This document shows positions 25,750-36,300 of a stretch of DNA of 64,000 nt, one piece after another. The notes under the pieces were generated by a model. It was given only the letters and a program-made list of their open reading frames with translations. It was not told the DNA's origin and did no database searches. The stretch is from Prolixibacteraceae bacterium (GTDB lineage Bacteria; Bacteroidota; Bacteroidia; Bacteroidales; Prolixibacteraceae), in NCBI GenBank assembly GCA_025355875.1, contig JANXYV010000115.1, positions 38,000-101,999 of the forward strand, given 5' to 3'. The position numbers and the translations under genes were made by a program. How positions within the stretch are numbered: the stretch's first letter is position 1; every line of letters starts with the position of its first letter.

Positions 25750-27069
25750 ATGAAAACTATACTTTGTTTTGCCCTTCTAACTTTTACTTTGACTGGCTTG
25801 TGTTTTGGACAGACAACATCGTCAGCTCTGGATTGTAATCAGGATATCAAAGATCCCCGCAGAAAAATGATTGCCTGGGAAAAAGGGGCGCATGAAACCG
25901 GGAAATACCGGAATGTGTTTCTCGATGCCGGTTACAGTCAGCCTGACATTAATGCCAAACTGGCCAAAGCGTATCAGGATGTGTTTGAAGGACCAAGCCG
26001 CGTGTATTTCGAAGTGGGCGATTCGATGGCCTACATTTCCGATCTGAAAAATCACGATGCCCGAACCGAAGGTCTTTCTTATGGTCTGATGGTGGCCGTC
26101 CAACTGAATAAGAAAGATGTATTCGACAAGCTTTGGCGCTGGAGCAAAAAATACATGCAGCATCAAGGCGGTGCCCGTGATGCCTATTTTGCCTGGAGTG
26201 TTAACAATAAAACCTTTATGCAAAACTCTCCGGGGTCCGCCTCTGATGGAGAATTATATTTTGTAACCGATCTTCTTTTTGCCTCCAACCGCTGGGGAAA
26301 TAACTCCGGAATAAATTACTACGCCGAAGCCCGACGGATTCTGGATGCCATGTGGAGCAAAAACGGCACCGAAGGCGTGACGAATGTGATCAATACCGAA
26401 CACAAACAAATCACCTTTGTGCCCGATAAAGGTGGATACAACTGGACTGATCCTTCGTACCATTTACCTGCCTTTTTCGAAGTCTGGGCAGAATATGCCA
26501 AAGACGGACATGAGCAGTTTTACCGCGATTGTGCCGATACGGCCAGGGTTTACCTTCATCGTGCCTGCAACCGGCCCACCGGATTGAATTCGGATTATGC
26601 CGAGTTTAGTGGTGCTCCCAGGAATTTCTGGAAAATGCAGCCGGCCTTCCGTTATGATTCTTGGCGGGTTCCGATGAATATTGCTATGGATTATTCCTGG
26701 TACGCCAAAGACCAGACATGGCAGCAGGATTACGGTAAACGGATTCAGAATTTCCTATACTGCCGCGGGATAGATACGTTTGAAGACCAGTTTAACCTAG
26801 ATGGATCGCTGCCAAAGCAGGAAGAGATTCTGCAGGCTGGCGGTTATCAGAAACTGCGCCATTCGCTGGGATTGGTAGCCACATCAGGAGCCGCTTCCAT
26901 CATGGGGACCCAGGCTAAAAGCTGGAAATTTGTCGATGTAGTGTGGAATGCCAAACTCGAACCCTACTCCGACGGCTATTTTGATCCCTATTTCGACGGA
27001 CTTCTTTACCTGTTCAGTGTAATGCATCTGAGCGGCAACTACCGGATCATTGTGCCGGGAATGAAGTGA
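25750..27069 (+). CDS. GH8 reducing-end xylose-releasing exo-oligoxylanase
   Basis: A 439-residue secreted enzyme with a signal peptide (about 1-19, ending GLCFGQ). The GH8 (alpha/alpha)6 barrel is seen from the opening GAHETGKYRNVFLDAGY, from RTEGLSYGLMVAVQ with the general acid Glu, and from GSASDGELYF with the likely base Asp. The whole matches reducing-end xylose-releasing enzymes (Rex) better than chitosanases or endoglucanases. The ATG at 25750 begins the signal peptide; the longer frame from 25672 overlaps plsC and is less likely. It may form a short transcript with plsC. Confidence 0.87.
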   Translation: MKTILCFALLTFTLTGLCFGQTTSSALDCNQDIKDPRRKMIAWEKGAHETGKYRNVFLDAGYSQPDINAKLAKAYQDVFEGPSRVYFEVGDSMAYISDLKNHDARTEGLSYGLMVAVQLNKKDVFDKLWRWSKKYMQHQGGARDAYFAWSVNNKTFMQNSPGSASDGELYFVTDLLFASNRWGNNSGINYYAEARRILDAMWSKNGTEGVTNVINTEHKQITFVPDKGGYNWTDPSYHLPAFFEVWAEYAKDGHEQFYRDCADTARVYLHRACNRPTGLNSDYAEFSGAPRNFWKMQPAFRYDSWRVPMNIAMDYSWYAKDQTWQQDYGKRIQNFLYCRGIDTFEDQFNLDGSLPKQEEILQAGGYQKLRHSLGLVATSGAASIMGTQAKSWKFVDVVWNAKLEPYSDGYFDPYFDGLLYLFSVMHLSGNYRIIVPGMK

Positions 27070-27098
27070 ACTGATTGAAATGCAAAATTCCCAAAAAC

Positions 27099-27133
27099 AA
27101 AGCCCCACTGAAACGAATCAGTGAGGCTTTTTT
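27099..27133. terminator. Bidirectional terminator between GH8 and malic enzyme genes
   Basis: AAAGCC-C-CACTGA and TCAGTG-A-GGCTTT form a long stem with one internal mismatch and a short loop, flanked by A-rich and T-rich runs. It lies between two convergent genes. Confidence 0.88.
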
Positions 27134-27173
27134 ATGGGTGTCATTCAGGAATTTTCCTGAAGATTTCTGCGGA

Positions 27174-29462
27174 TTACAAACGTTTCGCAAGTTTCTGTTC
27201 TTCAACCTGGGCATCGATCACCGCGATGGTTACCATGTTCAGGATATCACGAACCGAACTTTCGACATTCAGGATGTGGATGGGTTTATTCAATCCCATC
27301 TGGATCGGTCCGATGGCTTCGCACATTCCAAATTCAAGCATCAGTTTATAGGCCACATTGGCCGAGCTGAGGTTCGGGAAAATCAAGGTGTTTACATCTT
27401 TACCTTCAATTTTGGAGAAAGGGAATTTTTCGCTCCTCAGTTCTTTGTCGAGGGCAAAATTTACCTGCAATTCACCATCGATGAGCATTTCAGGATTGTT
27501 TTCGTGAAGATAGGCAACGGTGTCATGAACCATTCCGGGACTTCCGGCAGCGCGGGCGCCAAAGTTTGAGTAAGAAAGCATCGCCATCACAGGTTCGGTA
27601 TTAAAAAGTTTAACCGCATCGTAGGTTAACTTGGCAATATCAATCAACGTTTCTTCAGTTGGATGGCTGTTCACCATGGTATCGGCAAAAAAGTAATTGC
27701 CACGTTTGGTATTCATGATGGTCAGACCGGCAATATGATTCAGTCCTTCACGCATGCCGACGATTTCAACAGCCGGGATAATGGCATCCTGATATTTGGT
27801 ATAAACTCCGGTGATCAGAGCATCGGCATCGCCGGCTTCGACCATCATCATTCCGAAATAGTTGCGTTCAAACATTTTCTCGAAAGCTTCCTCAAAAGTC
27901 ATTCCCTCGCGCTGACGTTTGGCTGCCAGCATTTTGGCATACCTTTCACGGTTCGAAAATTCGCGATCATGGCGAAGATTCACGATTTCAACTCCTTCAA
28001 GATCAATACTGTTATTCTTGATCAGCTTGCCGATAATCTCTTCATTACCAAGCAAAATCGGAATGCAGATTCCTTCGGAACGCGCTTCGGCCGCTGCTTT
28101 CAGCATGTTTAAATGGTTGGCTTCGGCAAATACCACGCGTTTAGGATTTTCCTTTGCTTTTTCTGTCAATCCGCGAAGTAACTTGTTGTCGAGACCCATT
28201 CGGTGACGTAATTCGTCCTCATATTTTTCCCAATCGGTGATCGGTTTACGGGCAATACCAGACTCCATAGCAGCTTTTGCGACAGCTGGGGCTACCGTTA
28301 CCAACAACCGTGGATCCAATGGTTTTGGAATAATGTACTGGCGGCCAAAACTCAGGTTGCTGGTGTTATAGGCTGCGGTTACCACTTCAGGAACCGGTTT
28401 TTTAGCCAGTTCGGCAATGGCGAGAACAGCAGCCACCTTCATTTGTTCGTTAATTCCGGTTGAACGCACATCGAGTGCACCGCGGAAAATGTATGGAAAT
28501 CCAAGAACGTTGTTTACCTGGTTAGGATGGTCGCTGCGACCTGTGGCAAAAATCAGGTCAGGACGCGAAGCGACTGCGTCAGCGTATGAAATTTCAGGAT
28601 TTGGATTGGCGCAGGCAAACACGATTGGATCTTTGGCCATGCTGCGAACCATATCCTGAGTAAGACAACCTTCAACCGAAAGGCCAAGGAAAACATCCGA
28701 ACCGTTTACTGCTTCAGCAAGAGTATTGCATGGAAGTGAGGTTGCAAATGGAAGCTTGCGGCTGTTCAGATCGTTACGACGTGTTGAAATAACTCCTTTA
28801 CTGTCGACCATTACGATGTTCTCCAATTTGGCGCCAAGTGCCATATAAAGCGTTGTACACGACGAAGCAGCAGCTCCGGCGCCATTGACCACGATTTTAA
28901 TATCTTCGATTTTTTTGCCAACCAGTTCGAGCGCATTGATTAAGGCCGAAGCTGAAATAATAGCAGTTCCGTGCTGGTCATCATGCATCAGTGGAATGTC
29001 TAGGGCTTCCTTCAGTTTTTCTTCAATTTCGAAACATTCAGGGGCTTTAATGTCTTCCAGATTGATTCCACCAAAAGTAGGTGAGATAGCTTTTACCACC
29101 TCAATAAATTTTTGTGGATCTTTTTCGTCTACTTCAATATCGAAAACATCGATATCGGCAAAAATTTTGAATAGCAGACCTTTTCCTTCCATTACTGGTT
29201 TTCCGGCCAATGCGCCAATATCGCCCAGGCCAAGAACGGCAGTTCCGTTTGAGATTACAGCAACCAGATTTCCTTTGGCGGTGTAGTCATAGGCACATTG
29301 AAGATCTTTTTGAATCTCCAAACAAGGTATTGCCACTCCTGGTGAATAAGCAAGGGCTAAATCGCGTTGTGTACTGTAGGGTTTTGTCGGAACAACCTGA
29401 ATTTTTCCCGGCCGTCCCATTTTGTGGTAATTTAATGCGTCTTGGTTTTTTGAATTATCCAT
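27174..29462 (-). CDS. maeB: NADP-dependent malic enzyme with phosphotransacetylase-like domain
   Basis: Oxidative decarboxylation of malate to pyruvate, in the cytoplasm, giving NADPH. The 762-residue product has the malic enzyme domains in the first 420 residues (YSPGVAIPCLEIQKD; NGTAVLGLGDIGALAGKPVM; HDDQHGTAI). The last 330 residues form a phosphotransacetylase-like domain that in MaeB proteins serves as an allosteric acetyl-CoA sensor. The length matches MaeB. A TAnnTTTG box lies about 105 bases upstream. Confidence 0.95.
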   Translation of the reverse strand: MDNSKNQDALNYHKMGRPGKIQVVPTKPYSTQRDLALAYSPGVAIPCLEIQKDLQCAYDYTAKGNLVAVISNGTAVLGLGDIGALAGKPVMEGKGLLFKIFADIDVFDIEVDEKDPQKFIEVVKAISPTFGGINLEDIKAPECFEIEEKLKEALDIPLMHDDQHGTAIISASALINALELVGKKIEDIKIVVNGAGAAASSCTTLYMALGAKLENIVMVDSKGVISTRRNDLNSRKLPFATSLPCNTLAEAVNGSDVFLGLSVEGCLTQDMVRSMAKDPIVFACANPNPEISYADAVASRPDLIFATGRSDHPNQVNNVLGFPYIFRGALDVRSTGINEQMKVAAVLAIAELAKKPVPEVVTAAYNTSNLSFGRQYIIPKPLDPRLLVTVAPAVAKAAMESGIARKPITDWEKYEDELRHRMGLDNKLLRGLTEKAKENPKRVVFAEANHLNMLKAAAEARSEGICIPILLGNEEIIGKLIKNNSIDLEGVEIVNLRHDREFSNRERYAKMLAAKRQREGMTFEEAFEKMFERNYFGMMMVEAGDADALITGVYTKYQDAIIPAVEIVGMREGLNHIAGLTIMNTKRGNYFFADTMVNSHPTEETLIDIAKLTYDAVKLFNTEPVMAMLSYSNFGARAAGSPGMVHDTVAYLHENNPEMLIDGELQVNFALDKELRSEKFPFSKIEGKDVNTLIFPNLSSANVAYKLMLEFGMCEAIGPIQMGLNKPIHILNVESSVRDILNMVTIAVIDAQVEEQKLAKRL

Positions 29463-29566
29463 TTCTTTTAGCTGTGTTTGATTAATTTTTTTGAATTTTT
29501 CTCACTGGATCAATCTATCAAAAATCTCTGCCTAAACGATTTCAGAAGTTCTCGAAAAATTAGAGC

Positions 29567-29574
29567 CAAAAGTA
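29567..29574 (-). promoter_or_regulatory. Probable malic enzyme promoter box
   Basis: Reads TACTTTTG on the minus strand, an exact TAnnTTTG match, about 105 bases before the maeB start. The 224-base gap 29463-29686 shows nothing else I can name. Confidence 0.45.
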
Positions 29575-29686
29575 TTGTGAAATGCCCTATTATAGAACCA
29601 CTGGAGGATAAAAATCAGAAATAAATAACATTGATCCGACTTTTAGTATCAGGCGAATTTTGGAAGTCATTACAAATCAAATTCCC

Positions 29687-30529
29687 TTACTTTCCCCTCG
29701 TACCAACCTTCGTGTAATCGACCAGCTCAATTCCCTTTTCCTGAACCGCTTTGATTACTTTCGGACTGGTAAAAACCTGTCTTACCCAGTTCCGGTCGCG
29801 GGCAACGGTAAGCATTCCCTTATTTCCGATGGCTTTCATCTCGTCCGATTCATTTCCCGGATGTTCCACAAACAGGTAAGTTTTGCCTGGTTTCAGTTTT
29901 CCAAGCATTTCGATAAAAGCGCTTTCTTTTTCCTGAAAACTTTGTGCCTTATCCCAGCCAAAGTCAGGAACATAATCCAGATTTTCAGCTTCGTAAATCA
30001 GGTTGTACTCTTTTGCCAGTTTTTTGACTAGATTCTTAAGTTCTGGCTTCACATCCGGTGCACCCATGTGGGAAGAAAGATGGGTCACATTGGGAATTTC
30101 GCGGATGGCCAGTTCAATCTGTTTGCGAAGTTCGGCTTCCAATTCTTCCAGCTTGTAACTTTTATTGTACCAGTCGCCAGTGTCCATCAGGAAATTTCCA
30201 TCAGCATCTGCCAGCGAAGGTGAAGCGGTGATTGGTCCCCATTTGATTCCGTCCCATTCGCTGGTTACAGTGAGATGAACCCCCACATCGATTCCGGGAT
30301 TTTGCTTCAGCATGGCTGCCGCATCGGAAAACCACGGGCAGGGAACCATGATTTCGACTGATCGGCTGATTCCTTTGGTGGCAACTTCGATACAACTCAC
30401 ATTGGCCGCATGGCTTGAAGCAATATCGTCGGAGCGAACTAACAAGCGAGGTTTTTGGGTTTGAGCACAGGCGGTAAACTGAATAAAAAGGCCAATGAGA
30501 AGGCCGGCGAGAATAAATTGTTTCTTCAT
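29687..30529 (-). CDS. YdjC/ChbG-family carbohydrate deacetylase, secreted
   Basis: A 280-residue exported protein (signal peptide about 1-22, ending FTACAQ). The ChbG/YdjC fold shows the metal-binding Asp-Asp in LLVRSDDIASSHAANV, the His in GVHLTVTSEW, and SSHMGAPDVKP. E. coli ChbG removes an acetyl group from chitooligosaccharides; this paralogue in a pectin-type cluster may act on another acetylated sugar. It is the last gene of the 29-kb minus-strand cluster, 19 bases after the SGNH esterase gene. Confidence 0.82.
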   Translation of the reverse strand: MKKQFILAGLLIGLFIQFTACAQTQKPRLLVRSDDIASSHAANVSCIEVATKGISRSVEIMVPCPWFSDAAAMLKQNPGIDVGVHLTVTSEWDGIKWGPITASPSLADADGNFLMDTGDWYNKSYKLEELEAELRKQIELAIREIPNVTHLSSHMGAPDVKPELKNLVKKLAKEYNLIYEAENLDYVPDFGWDKAQSFQEKESAFIEMLGKLKPGKTYLFVEHPGNESDEMKAIGNKGMLTVARDRNWVRQVFTSPKVIKAVQEKGIELVDYTKVGTRGK

Positions 30530-30548
30530 AAATGCTAATTTTTAAGTT

Positions 30549-31934
30549 TTATCGGTTCAAAAAAGGTCGGTAAACCCTGATTTCTTTTACAGGAAGTTTT
30601 TGTTTTCCTTCCGGAACTAAAGTCAGAATATGTTTGGTATTGGGAACTCCCTGAAATAAGGTGATCTGGTTTGGTTCTCCGGATTTGGCTTGCCATTCAT
30701 CTGTGCTGATCGAATAGGTTTTCCATTTCACCTCATCTCCAGTATTGACAGCCGTTTTCAGAACTTTCCACGAACGGTTCAGGTGCCAGTCTCCACCCTG
30801 CTCGGCATCGCCTTTTTGGATCATCACCCGCTTCGAATCCGATACAAAATCTTCGCTGCCTTTTCCTGAACCATCTTTTCCGGTGACTGATCCGCTGATT
30901 TCGAAGCTGAAATCTTCGAAAGGCTCTGCGGCTTTGGTGAATTTGCAGGTCCATTCTTCAGTTATCCACGGAGTTTGGTGGGCAATGTGAATCATCGAAG
31001 GCAACTCCCATGGCCAACTTTTCCCGTTCGACGAATAGGGTCGGGTCATAAAATAAGTCCCCTGATAGGTCGATGGGATTTTTCCATCGAGCAAAATTTT
31101 CACTTTTCCTGAATCTGAATTCTTTGGAAAGTCCAGATCCACCCGGTTTCCGGAGAAAGGCAATTCCAGTTTGCCTTTTTTTGTCCTGAAATCCTTTCCT
31201 TCCTTTAAAGTAGTGCACAAACCAAACGGATCAGGTTTAAATTTCGATTTATACTGAAACAGTGGTTTGATCAGTTCGGCCATCAGGAATTCGCCGTATT
31301 TGTTGAGGTGCACGTCGTCCTTCAGCAAATCCTTCGGTTTTAACTGATGGTCGTTCAGGTATTTTTTCCAGGGATAGCGGATGTTGATCAGATCGCATTT
31401 GTACTTTTCGGCCATCGCGGGTAAAAAGTAGTACGACATGGTATCGCTCCAGGCATTTTGTCCGACAAAATGATCGGTTTGAATGGCAATTTCAGCGGAA
31501 GTCCGGCTGCGGATCGTGTGCAGAACCGAGTCGTACATCTGGTTGCTTCCGTAGATATGCAGTAAAACCAGGTCGGGATAAAAGGTGCTGACATCCATTT
31601 CGACGGTTTTACAAAGCATTTGTGAAGCAAATCCGCCAATGGATTTGTTTTCCATGATGAGGTTGGCATTTGGGAAACGCTCTTCGATGCTTTTTTTAAC
31701 CGGAAGCCACCAGTCCTGGGCGCTGATTGACTGCCCGTATACCAGAATTTTTACCGTATTTCGCTTTTCCGAAGTGCTTGAATTCAGCAAATTCATGGTT
31801 CGCGAAGTGTATCGGCCATAATTGATGGTATCGGGCAATTGGGGCAGTGGCCATGATTGGGCAAATACACAGAATGCAGGAAAAAGGAAAAAGCAAAAGA
31901 CGAAAATATTTTTGAATTGGAGGTTTTTTACCAC
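30549..31934 (-). CDS. SGNH/GDSL-type esterase, secreted
   Basis: Probably removes ester groups from a glycan outside the cell. The SGNH core has the serine in KILVYGQSISAQDWW and the Asp-x-x-His pair in DDVHLNKYGEF; between them IYGSNQMYD has the family Asn. The C-terminal half is strand-rich. The start is uncertain. The signal peptide (KNIFVFCFFLFPAFCVFAQ) has no ATG directly before it; GTG at 31934 is the nearest candidate. The frame stays open up to 32144, but that part is translated from an intergenic repeat (31928-32075) and is probably not protein; an ATG at 32012 is the other candidate. Confidence 0.75.
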   Translation of the reverse strand: MVKNLQFKNIFVFCFFLFPAFCVFAQSWPLPQLPDTINYGRYTSRTMNLLNSSTSEKRNTVKILVYGQSISAQDWWLPVKKSIEERFPNANLIMENKSIGGFASQMLCKTVEMDVSTFYPDLVLLHIYGSNQMYDSVLHTIRSRTSAEIAIQTDHFVGQNAWSDTMSYYFLPAMAEKYKCDLINIRYPWKKYLNDHQLKPKDLLKDDVHLNKYGEFLMAELIKPLFQYKSKFKPDPFGLCTTLKEGKDFRTKKGKLELPFSGNRVDLDFPKNSDSGKVKILLDGKIPSTYQGTYFMTRPYSSNGKSWPWELPSMIHIAHQTPWITEEWTCKFTKAAEPFEDFSFEISGSVTGKDGSGKGSEDFVSDSKRVMIQKGDAEQGGDWHLNRSWKVLKTAVNTGDEVKWKTYSISTDEWQAKSGEPNQITLFQGVPNTKHILTLVPEGKQKLPVKEIRVYRPFLNR

Positions 31935-32075
31935 AAGGGAAACACCAAGGATTTCACCAAGGCGCACTAAGTCATATAGCAAGAGAATTTGACAGAATGT
32001 GTGTTTTATCATCGAAGTTTTTTTAAATTTCCTCTTCGTGTTCCTTTGTGAAATCCTTCGTTTCCCTTTGTGGTT
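31928..32075. repeat. Inverted pair of ACCACAAAGGG-type intergenic repeats
   Basis: The plus strand at 31928-31972 reads TTACCACAAGGGAAACACCA and on to AAGGATTTCACCAAGG; the minus strand at 32031-32075 reads TAACCACAAAGGGAAACGAA and on to GGATTTCACAAAGG. The two are about 45-base copies in opposite orientation, separated by about 58 bases. Such ACCACAAAGG units are scattered in many bacterial genomes. They are not coding but leave the local frame open, which lengthens the esterase ORF. Confidence 0.75.
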
Positions 32076-32082
32076 ATTTTTG

Positions 32083-33342
32083 CTATTCCACCAAAAACGG
32101 AAGATTTGCCGATGAAAAATGTTCCTTGTCAAAAGCATAGACAAAAAGCCGGTAGGCGCCTTTCTCCTTCGGAACCGTAAAACTGATGGATGCTTTTTGC
32201 GCCTGAATTAATCCTGAAATGGGTTGCGGTTCTTTTTCTCCTTGTCCGGCATACGAGGCATAAACCGCTTCCGGCCTGATTTCCCACTTATAGCTTATTT
32301 GATCGCCATCCGCATCCGAAGCCATAACTTTTGCCTGATGGTTCGACCCGGCTTTTAACCGGATGTCGTGATAACGGACGAACTGATCAATATTGAGGGA
32401 ATCCACAATCGGTGCAACATTTTCGGGACGTTTGCCGGTCCACAGTTCATTCATCAGCCCGGGAAGCGGGGTTTCCATTCCTTTTTCGTCGAACATGCTG
32501 AACCAAGTGTGGGTGGTTTCCTGTTTGTTGAACCAGTAAAAAACATACGAACCCAAACAATTCCCTGATTCAATCGCTTTGCGGTATTTCTTTTCGTAGC
32601 AATCGTACTTTTCGCGGCCGGTTTGTTCATAAGGGGCACCCCATTCAGTTTTCCTGACTTCCCAATAACCATCCGGACCCCATTCCGAAATCAGGAAAGG
32701 TTTCTGCCAGCCGAATTTTTTCAGAGTTTCAGGCAAAGTGTAAATGTCGCCGTAGGTGTTGATTCCCAGCAAATCCAGATCAGGACAGCGTTTCACGATA
32801 TCGGCAACCTTTTGCATTTGACTGGTACCAATAACGGTCATTACCGGATGATTCAGATCAACGGCTTTGATGGCTTTTGCCGCCTCATTGACTGCATCCC
32901 AGACTTTCGGGTTGAACGGCTTATCGGGCGGGATAAAATCGAGTTCGTTGCCGATCGCCCACATCAAAACCGCCGGATGATCTTTGGTTTTCCTGACAAT
33001 TTCGATGATTTTTTCGGTTTGTTTGCGGATGGCTTCAGGATTATTGTAATCGAAACCGTATCGCTCCGCATTGGCCGGAAGATTCACCAAGGCTTTTAAT
33101 CCAAGTTGATAGGCTTTGTCCAGCTCTTCTTTTCCGGAGCCAATCCTGACTGAATTTCCGCCATAGGCTTTCACCTTTTCAAGATAAGTGTGGCCAACCA
33201 CACCCTTGATGAAGAAGGGTTGGTTATTTACTAAAAGCTGCCATTTCCCATTCTTTTGGTCCATTTTTACCGATTGCCCCGAAACCAGAATGGATGAGCA
33301 AAGAATCCAGACTGAAAGAATGATCCGCATTGATTTCCTCAT
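32083..33342 (-). CDS. GH2/clan-A-type secreted glycoside hydrolase
   Basis: A 419-residue exported protein (signal peptide about 1-22). The middle is a TIM barrel of the GH2 or related clan A type: AIGNELD with the acid/base Glu133 and FLISEWGPDG with the nucleophile Glu220, at the expected strands 4 and 7. It starts directly with the barrel (VNNQPFFIKGVVGH) and lacks the N-terminal sandwich domains of full GH2 enzymes. A C-terminal Ig-like domain (about 315-419) follows. The sugar specificity is unknown; in this cluster a beta-glucuronidase or beta-galactosidase activity is plausible. Confidence 0.78.
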   Translation of the reverse strand: MRKSMRIILSVWILCSSILVSGQSVKMDQKNGKWQLLVNNQPFFIKGVVGHTYLEKVKAYGGNSVRIGSGKEELDKAYQLGLKALVNLPANAERYGFDYNNPEAIRKQTEKIIEIVRKTKDHPAVLMWAIGNELDFIPPDKPFNPKVWDAVNEAAKAIKAVDLNHPVMTVIGTSQMQKVADIVKRCPDLDLLGINTYGDIYTLPETLKKFGWQKPFLISEWGPDGYWEVRKTEWGAPYEQTGREKYDCYEKKYRKAIESGNCLGSYVFYWFNKQETTHTWFSMFDEKGMETPLPGLMNELWTGKRPENVAPIVDSLNIDQFVRYHDIRLKAGSNHQAKVMASDADGDQISYKWEIRPEAVYASYAGQGEKEPQPISGLIQAQKASISFTVPKEKGAYRLFVYAFDKEHFSSANLPFLVE

Positions 33343-33354
33343 AATTTTCTTCAG

Positions 33355-36300
33355 TTAGTTTACTAAAATCTTGGTGGTATAATTGACTTCCTGTCCCGAA
33401 ATATTCAACAAGTACAATCCTCGCGGAAAGCTTATACAGACAGAATTCTCTCCGGAAACAAGCCGGTTTTGAGCAAGTAACTTTCCACTCATATCCATGA
33501 ATCTGGCGCGGCTGGTTTTCAATTCTTCAGGAACCAAAATGGTGAGCTGTTGATTGGAAACCGGATTGGGCATCACCCTGATTTCGTTTTGGACCTGCAT
33601 GTTAATTGCCAAAATCGTTTGCTGGACGATTGTCACCCGCTGGGTTTCGTTGCAACCCAGAATGTCGATTTCTCCGGAACGGCTTCCTGAAACCAGGCCC
33701 TGAACCGTCACATTCACCGTGTTTCCAGTTTGAGTATAGGTAAAAAACGTTCCGACTTTCTTCGTGATTTCAAAGCCTTTTTCCGCATCAACCGTGAACG
33801 ATTTGGTTCCACCCTCCAACCCGAAATTCATTGGATTGGACGAGATGCTCATCTGGCAAAGCTTTTCGCCTTTCTCCAAAGCACCTGCATCGCGTTTTCC
33901 AATCGGAGCATTGCCGGCAAAATCATGAAGGAAAGGACCGTTGAATTCCCATTTGTACAGCTCATCCATCGTGGTTTTCGCATAGGCGAGAGTTCCTTTT
34001 GAAATCCGGAGAAAATCAAGCGTTCCGGCAAAGAAATTGCCGTCCTTGTTTTTCCCGACCAGCAAATCTGCCGGATTGCTCAGGGAAACTCCCGATGCAG
34101 GAATCGTTCCGGTTGTTGCACCTTTCGATAAAATTCCATCCTGATAAATGTTTACAACAGATGTTGCCCGGTTCACTTCAACCAAGATGTGATGCCATTT
34201 TGCATCGTTGATAGCAGTTGATCCGGATTGACTAAAAGCAGCGGCTCCATTGTTCAAAATACTGAACCGAACATTTCCGGATCCATCCAGATCCAGCTGA
34301 TATCCATTTCCTGAAGTCCCGGATTTCGAAATCAGGCATCCGTTTTTAAGGCCTTCCACTGTTTTGAAGTAGGTTTCCAGAATGAAACTGTTGGTGGTCA
34401 TATCCAAGTTATTACAGATGGTTTTGCTGGTGGTAGCGTTGTTCAGGCTGCAGAAAGTTTGTTGTCCGTCGAAAACCAGAGCGCCCTCTGTAAAATCTTC
34501 GAGATTGCCTTTTACAAAACTGGTTGCTGTCAACCCGAAGGCTTTCATGTGGTTCTTTAGAAAATTGTTGTAGGTTTCGCGGTTCACAAATTCGCTGGTG
34601 AAATAGAAGTTTTCGCCTTTGATCAGACTCGAATCGGCCTGGTGTTTACAGAAGTTCCATTCGCCAACCACGCTGCTCAAAGGGAAAGGTGCAAAGAACT
34701 TCACGCCCCGGTCAATCAGTTCGCTGCTTGCCGTCGGACGAAAATCGCCTGCAGAAGCTTTTTCAAAAACCCTTTTGGATGTTTCATAACCGACCTGCCC
34801 CAAATCGGGAGTAAACGAATTGAGCTTGTTCACAAAATCGTCGAAATTGAATTTGAACCGTGTCGAATTGGGACTGTTGGTTAGGAAAGTTCCCTGAAAA
34901 GCATTTCCGGAAAAGAAATTGTTTCCGAAAGATTCATACGGAATTCCTGAAGCGCGCGTGGTATGGTCGAACTGGAGCTGTGTACTGTCGCTCGCGTTGG
35001 CAAGGTAATAGTTTTGTCCGTCGGGTGAAAGATTTCCGTCGCCCGAACCGGTTAATGAGGCCACGTTGTATGCCACATTATGCACGAACATGTTGTAGTA
35101 ACCGAGCACCTGGTTATACGCGGCCGAATTCCGGTTCCAGCCCGTGCCTTTGACAATGTTGTTGAAAACATACTGTTTGAACGCCCCGTCGAAATAAAAC
35201 GGGTAGCCCAGCGACATGATGTTTCCCACCCACCAGTTGTAGTGCCAGCCCTGCGCATCTTCCGAAATGTTGTTGTAGGTATAAACCGGTCCGCCCTGCC
35301 AGCTTTCGATTCCGCCGTAATCGTTGGTGCCCTGAAGCGAATGAGATACCTTGTTATGATGCACCAGTCCCCGGATAAAAGGAACCGTGTTCGCGGCATC
35401 TCCGGCTTTTCCCCAGGTGAAATTAATGCCATTTCCCCAGGTGTGTTCGATGATGTTGCCTGCAATTTCGCCAATTGTGAGGTTTCCTGCGATGGCAGGA
35501 ATGGAACTGTACCAGCGCCCCAGATGCCGGGTTCCGTTTTCGAAGATTTTGTTCCGGAGAATGAAAACTTCATCCGGACCATTCAGGAGGATGGAGAAGT
35601 CGTCGATGAAATTCATCTCATTGTCTGAAATGATCAGGTTTTTACCGGTTCCGTTGGCCATGATACTGCCATTCAGGTATTGAAATTTGCAGTTTTTGAT
35701 GACCAGATTTGTGCAGTTGTTCAGTTTGATGGCTGGAACTCCGTCAGCCTGGCCAAAACGAACATTGTCGCAGGTGGTGAACCCGAAAGTCAATCCGCTG
35801 ATTTCGATGTTGTTTTTGCCTGAAATGCTGATCAGGCTTGATTTGGAGGCCACTTCAATGGTGGTTGTATTTGGATCTTTGTCGCTTGCAAGTCGGATAA
35901 ACAACCGTCCGATGTTCCTGTCGAAGTAAAATTCACCCGGCGAATCGAGCAAATACGGAGTGTTCTCGACATAATATTTACAGTCTTTTCCGCCGAAATT
36001 CGGATCGCTCACGGTGATGGTTTTGGTCGCCGGATTGTAATCGCTGATTTTCTGTTTCCATAGCGTACACATGACGATGGCGTCCTCGGTAGCCCAGACA
36101 TCTCCGCCTTTGAGCGCATTCGGATCCTTCCAGGTGAAATTCTGATTGTCGGTCAGGTTCAGGGCAGTAGCCGTTTTGGTTTTGGCATTGAACGACCACC
36201 ATTTCTGCATGGGTTCGGCTGGTGTATTCACGTAATTCGGCGATCGGGCCAGGTAAACACGTTTGGTTTCCGAAGAAGTGACTTCACAAACCACTTTCGT

